Assembly (NCBI GenBank): GCA_030248195.1
Contig: JASAND010030798.1
Span: forward strand, 1-64,000
DNA: 64,000 bases
Reading direction: 5' to 3'
Origin: Trissonchulus latispiculum
Taxonomy: Eukaryota > Nematoda > Enoplea > Enoplida > Ironidae
Shown: positions 60,456 to 64,000 of the stretch, in pieces
Position numbering within the stretch: position 1 is the stretch's first letter
How the letters are laid out: each line of letters begins with the position of its first letter
The notes under the pieces: model-generated
The model's input: the letters and a program-made list of their open reading frames with translations, nothing else
The model's database searches: none
What the model was told of the DNA's origin: nothing
Program-made: the position numbers and the translations under genes

Positions 60456-60527
60456 ACCCGTGCTGAGATTCGAACTCAGGTCTCTGGATTAACAGATCCA
60501 GTGCTCATCCATTTGAGCTACACGGGT
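60456..60527 (-). tRNA. tRNA-Asn(GUU)-like gene with 8-nt anticodon loop
   Basis: On the minus strand the acceptor stem ACCCGTG/CACGGGT is fully paired. The D-arm is GCTC...GAGC, the anticodon stem CTGGA/TCCAG, and the T-arm CTGAG-TTCGAAT-CTCAG is perfect. A-box TAGCTCAAATGG and B-box GTTCGAATC fit polymerase III promoters, and TTCTTTTCTTTT follows the 3' end as a possible terminator. The anticodon loop reads TCTGTTAA, 8 nt instead of 7. With U33 next to GTT it would be Asn; the extra T may instead close a sixth pair. Position 73 is C, which is unusual. It may be a functional odd tRNA or a well-preserved pseudogene. Confidence 0.65.
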
Positions 60528-61859
60528 TATAATTAGAACAAGTTTAAGCCAGCCTATATAAGGAAACAATTTAGCAACCCAGCGTGTGTGCATTTTAATT
60601 AATACATTAGAGGTGCTAATTACGTATATGCAGGAACAAACTTTAATTATGTTTTTCTCACTAATTACTTTACATTTTTTAGTGCTGTAAGCACAAAAAA
60701 TGTACAGTTTTTCAAGCTCTACAAGAATATGTAATTTTTACTTAAATTCGTTTTCATCAAAATTTTGCTAATTTATATGCCAGTTTTGCACGAATGCAAT
60801 TATGTGCTCGTGTGAAAGGGTGGTAGTTTGCGCGACTTCCACTCGGCTGGCTGCTGGGGTTGCCAGCACCGGATCGAATAGCGGTTCGGCACGTCCCCTG
60901 TTAGGGCACTAGGATAAGGGGTTGGTAGATTTAGAAGTAGACGTAGTTCGGTAGGTCGGTAGGTCGGTAAGTAGGGACTGCGTAGAATGGCTGCTGAGAT
61001 AGTGAGTGAGTGAGTTTTTGCCTTTTTGCTTAAACCGACTAAAACTAATTACATGCAAAAACTCACCCACAGCCAGCCAGTAGTTTCTACTTTAAGTCTG
61101 TTATTTCAGTCCCAAATCTGCAAGTGAATAATTAATAAGGATCTTACATTAAAACACCAGGTAATCGTAAGTTAACATTAATACTACGTAGGCTTTAGTT
61201 AGTTAGCATAAGTAGGTAGGTAGGCATTAGTTAAGACAATTATTATAAGTATTTAGCAAGTGACCATCTTCCAATATCAATAATGCACCATAAATCGTCC
61301 AGTTTCGTACATGTAATTGATGTAATCTCTGGGTCACGGGAAATGAGCCCATTTCCCGTGACAAATCAACGAAATCAGGCCAGTCACAGGCCGAAAACGT
61401 TTATATTAGTCAGTATTATGGTTTTCTCTAAAGATTGTGCAAAATTTGGTCAGAATCAACGCAAATTACACCCAAAATGGCCCTAGAAGGCCGGTCTGTG
61501 CAAGGAAAGGACAAAAGCAAACGAAGTTTGAGTGTAGGTCGCTAACAGCACAGGTTTTGTACATTTCTCAAGAACATTTCGTCTAATTGCCAGTTCAGTC
61601 AGGCCCAGCCGGGCCCAAGGTGGAAACCTTACGAATCACTTCGTTCAGGCCGAAATTGCGGCAAGTTTAACTAAATTCTGATAATACAAGTTAGCAGAGG
61701 CCAGGAAGGCCCAATTGGTGACAGGAAGTTACCAGAAACGGTTAATATTGTCAAACAGGCAATAATCAGCAGTTTTTAGTCAATTCTCAAGTTACAAGTT
61801 CAAATGGGGCCCAAAATGCACATTTTGGGCCTGGAAAGCAAAGGAACGAGTAATGGTTG

Positions 61860-61888
61860 CTGGGTTCGATTCCCGCACCATAATCTTG
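61860..61888 (+). other. T-arm-like minihelix
   Basis: ATGGT and ACCAT pair around a T-arm-like TGGGTTCGATTCCCGC, making an isolated hairpin with the B-box consensus GGTTCGATTCC but no D-arm or anticodon arm upstream. It could be a tRNA fragment. Confidence 0.4.
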
Positions 61889-62815
61889 TACTAATGGGTT
61901 TTAACCCATTTGATTCAGGTGCGGAGACGAAGCTACGCTGCTCTATCCGAATCTGATCTGCCCGTGGATCTTATCAGTCTTGTGTCTCTCAGATAGTCAG
62001 AGCCAGTAGTTTACCAGTGGACCGCAGAAGTCCGGATTAGTGAATCAGTAGTCAGTCAGTCAGATAATCAGGATCAGTCGATTTTGGAAGGTACATAGAC
62101 GGCTTGTATTGCCGAGTAGCGGATTTAAGACAGAGACAGCGAGCGTAGCACCGCCTGATCAAAGTGGGAGGTTAAACCAGAAACTGCAAAGCCAAAAGCT
62201 TAACTCTTGAAAGAAGGACTAAAATTCTATTTCCTTATTTTTATCACATCATGTCATCAACTGTTTTCGTCATCAGTCTTAAGTCGGGAGGCGTTTCTCC
62301 CGTGTCTCTGGCCTAAGCGCCACCCCATCCTCATAGAAGAAGAAGAAGCCTTAGATTCATTGAACTGTGTAGTTGTTTAATTTTCATTAATCAGGAATAA
62401 GTAAGGCAGAACCAGGAAACTCCCCATTTTCTCTATTTCCTCAAAAAGCCAGTTCCGTATAGTAACCCTGTCTAGGTGTTGGAGCGGACCTTCGGGAAAG
62501 CAGTGTCCAACGATTCGGGGACTCACCCATAGACCGACCCCAGGTTTATCTCAGTTAATAATTGTTTGTTTGTAGTTTGCTGATTTGTAGTCTGATAATC
62601 CGTTTGTAAGGACGGATAAAGAGTCGCACAGCACAAGCATATAGGCGCACGAGAAAGCATATAGGTATTTGGTTAGTAGAGAGTTGAAGACAGTGTAATA
62701 GCTAGCATAATAGAGACAGAGAGTAATAAAAAGGAAGAAGAAGAGGTACCACTGAACCTTGTCCCTAACCAAACCTATAACTTGGGTAATATTATCCTAA
62801 ATTAGGATAATATTA

Positions 62816-63590
62816 ATAATAATCGAACGAGGGTAACTGGCAACTCTGGTACAGTAAATTGTATACTGTACTGAATTGTAATTGTATCTGTTTTGCACAG
62901 TTTGTAACGACCCCTGTTAGTAACGCATTTTGTATTGTAACTTGTAATCTTGCCAAAGCGTGTACCCATAATACTTGTAATCAGTTTAATAAATAGTTGG
63001 TGTGTCAGACCTAGAGTCTCAGAGTTTAACAGAGAGGCGCGATTGTCTCTGAAAGTCAGGCGCGTTAGCCTAAAGATTGGATCAGGACTACTCAAAGGTA
63101 AGTTCTGGTCAGGAAGCAGAAGACTCATCATCAATCCAGCGATCAAATCCAAGCAAGCGCTGACCCCTCTTGCTGATCGGCTGGAATCCAGTGCAACAAA
63201 CGAACTCACGAAGAAGACCCCTACAAAGGTTGGCTGCAGGGAATCTCTGATTTTGGAACACCACCTTTCGGAGATCCGGTGCCTAAGTCTACTTTCCTAA
63301 GTGGACGTGCTGACCTTCCGTGTAATCAAGTGCAGAGCGGTTTCTGTCACTAGACCGGAGAGCAGAGCGATTTTTGACTCCGGAGCCTAGCAACTTCATT
63401 ACATATTTTCAGCGCATATGGGCCCTTGATTAAACTTGTTCTGTTTGGTTATATCCAGAAACGTAATCATAAGCTATGTTGTGTTGCCATGTTGTGATCC
63501 TACAGCATGTATACATATGCTGTATATTGATCGAGATCTCTACTTGCATTTCTTGCTTTCAGTAAGAAAAAATTTATTTTTGGAAGTTTG
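62816..63590. other. Non-coding DNA at the right edge
   Basis: A 116-residue plus frame and a 135-residue minus frame overlap here (62802-63300). Neither has recognisable motifs. AGAGCGGTTTCTGTCACTAG and AGAGCGATTTTTGACTCCGG at 63335-63385 form a short imperfect repeat. Confidence 0.35.
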
Positions 63591-63924
63591 TTGGGGGGTT
63601 TTTTGCAATTAATTTTTTTTAATTTTTTTGAGGTGTGTTTTTGTGGGGGGGTGGGGGGGGGGGGGGGTTTGTTTTAAAAAATTTTTGTTGGGGGAAAATT
63701 TTAAAAATATTTTAAAAGGTGATGTGTGGGGGGGGGGGGAAAAAAATATGATTTTATTTTTTAAAAAAAAAAAGGAGGGGGGGGGGGGGGGGGGTTAAAA
63801 TAAAAAAATATATAAGAAAAAAAAAATATTTTATTTTGGGGATTTATTTAAAAAAAAAAAAAAAAAAAATAATGGGGGGGGGGGAGGGGGGGGGGTAAAA
63901 AAAAAAAAAAATATGGGGGGGGGG
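63591..63924. repeat. G/A/T homopolymer-rich low-complexity sequence
   Basis: Long runs of G and A alternate with few other bases. The texture is unlike the rest of the window and suggests poor base calling or gap filling, not real sequence. Confidence 0.8.
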
Positions 63925-64000
63925 CTGTTGGCCGGCCAATTGGCCGTTGGCCGACCAACGACCAAAGTCCGGCCAAGCCAATTGGCTTGGCCGACGAAAA
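63925..64000. repeat. GGCCAA-rich repeat, cut by window end
   Basis: Contains GGCCGGCCAATTGGCCG, TTGGCCGACCAACG and GGCCAAGCCAATTGGCTTGG, similar in texture to 30750-30915. Confidence 0.45.

Larger units (their letters stand above)
57786..62815. other. Hairpin-dense non-coding tract
   Basis: There is no long reading frame, but perfect or one-mismatch hairpins recur every few hundred bases. Examples: 57786-57810 (9-bp stem), 58002-58069 (17 bp, one mismatch), 58086-58151 (12), 58305-58331 (10), 58344-58367 (8), 58478-58505 (28-nt perfect palindrome), 58543-58576 (11), 58726-58753 (11), 59120-59142 (10), 59383-59410 (12), 59871-59891 (8), 60022-60076 (13), 60671-60704 (one bulge), 61333-61362 (13), 61808-61831 (11), and 62787-62815 (13). 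The stems differ in sequence from one another. A tRNA-like gene lies inside at 60456-60527. The function is unknown. Confidence 0.7.

Noticed and set aside
62802..63300. Overlapping 135- and 116-residue frames on opposite strands
   Set aside because: Neither shows a domain, and both overlap across the same DNA, which is typical of chance frames.

Overview
The window is nuclear DNA from an intron-bearing animal, most likely an invertebrate. The evidence is two animal-type Na+/Ca2+ exchanger (NCX) genes with Calx-beta domains, a neuropeptide precursor with amidation/dibasic (G-KR) repeats, spliceosomal GT-AG introns, and a dense load of LTR retrotransposons and small DNA transposons. The phylum cannot be fixed from the sequence alone. 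Host genes occupy a small fraction of the window; much of the rest is recognisable mobile DNA.

Layout. 1-13.9 kb: TTAA-flanked MITEs, an old gag/protease LTR element (2968-5973), a hAT-like MITE (6911-7327), and a young gag-only LTR element (11759-13010) nested in a G-rich foldback element. 15.9-26.2 kb: two tandem five-exon genes for secreted, Cys-rich, dibasic-processed proteins, separated by a decayed gag element; introns of both carry their own transposons. 26-31 kb: mostly non-coding, with one hAT-like MITE and a (TA)n tract. 31.0-37.7 kb: a Ty1/copia element joined through a shared LTR to a truncated second copy. 38.2-38.5 kb: a one-exon precursor of GF-amide/GL-amide peptides. 41.5-56.1 kb: two NCX genes, head to head, each with one intron at the same codon and phase. 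The right-hand gene has all canonical ion-binding motifs. The left-hand gene is open over its full length but has lost most of them, so it looks like a pseudo-transporter. 56.7-63.9 kb: homopolymer-rich noise bordering a 5 kb non-coding tract unusually rich in perfect hairpins, with a tRNA-like gene inside it.

How the parts relate. The NCX pair and the Cys-rich pair are both local duplications with conserved exon structure and asymmetric divergence. The retroelements on the minus strand include two or three without a polymerase (gag only or gag plus protease), which implies mobilisation in trans. Many DNA elements are flanked by convincing target-site duplications, so their boundaries are precise.
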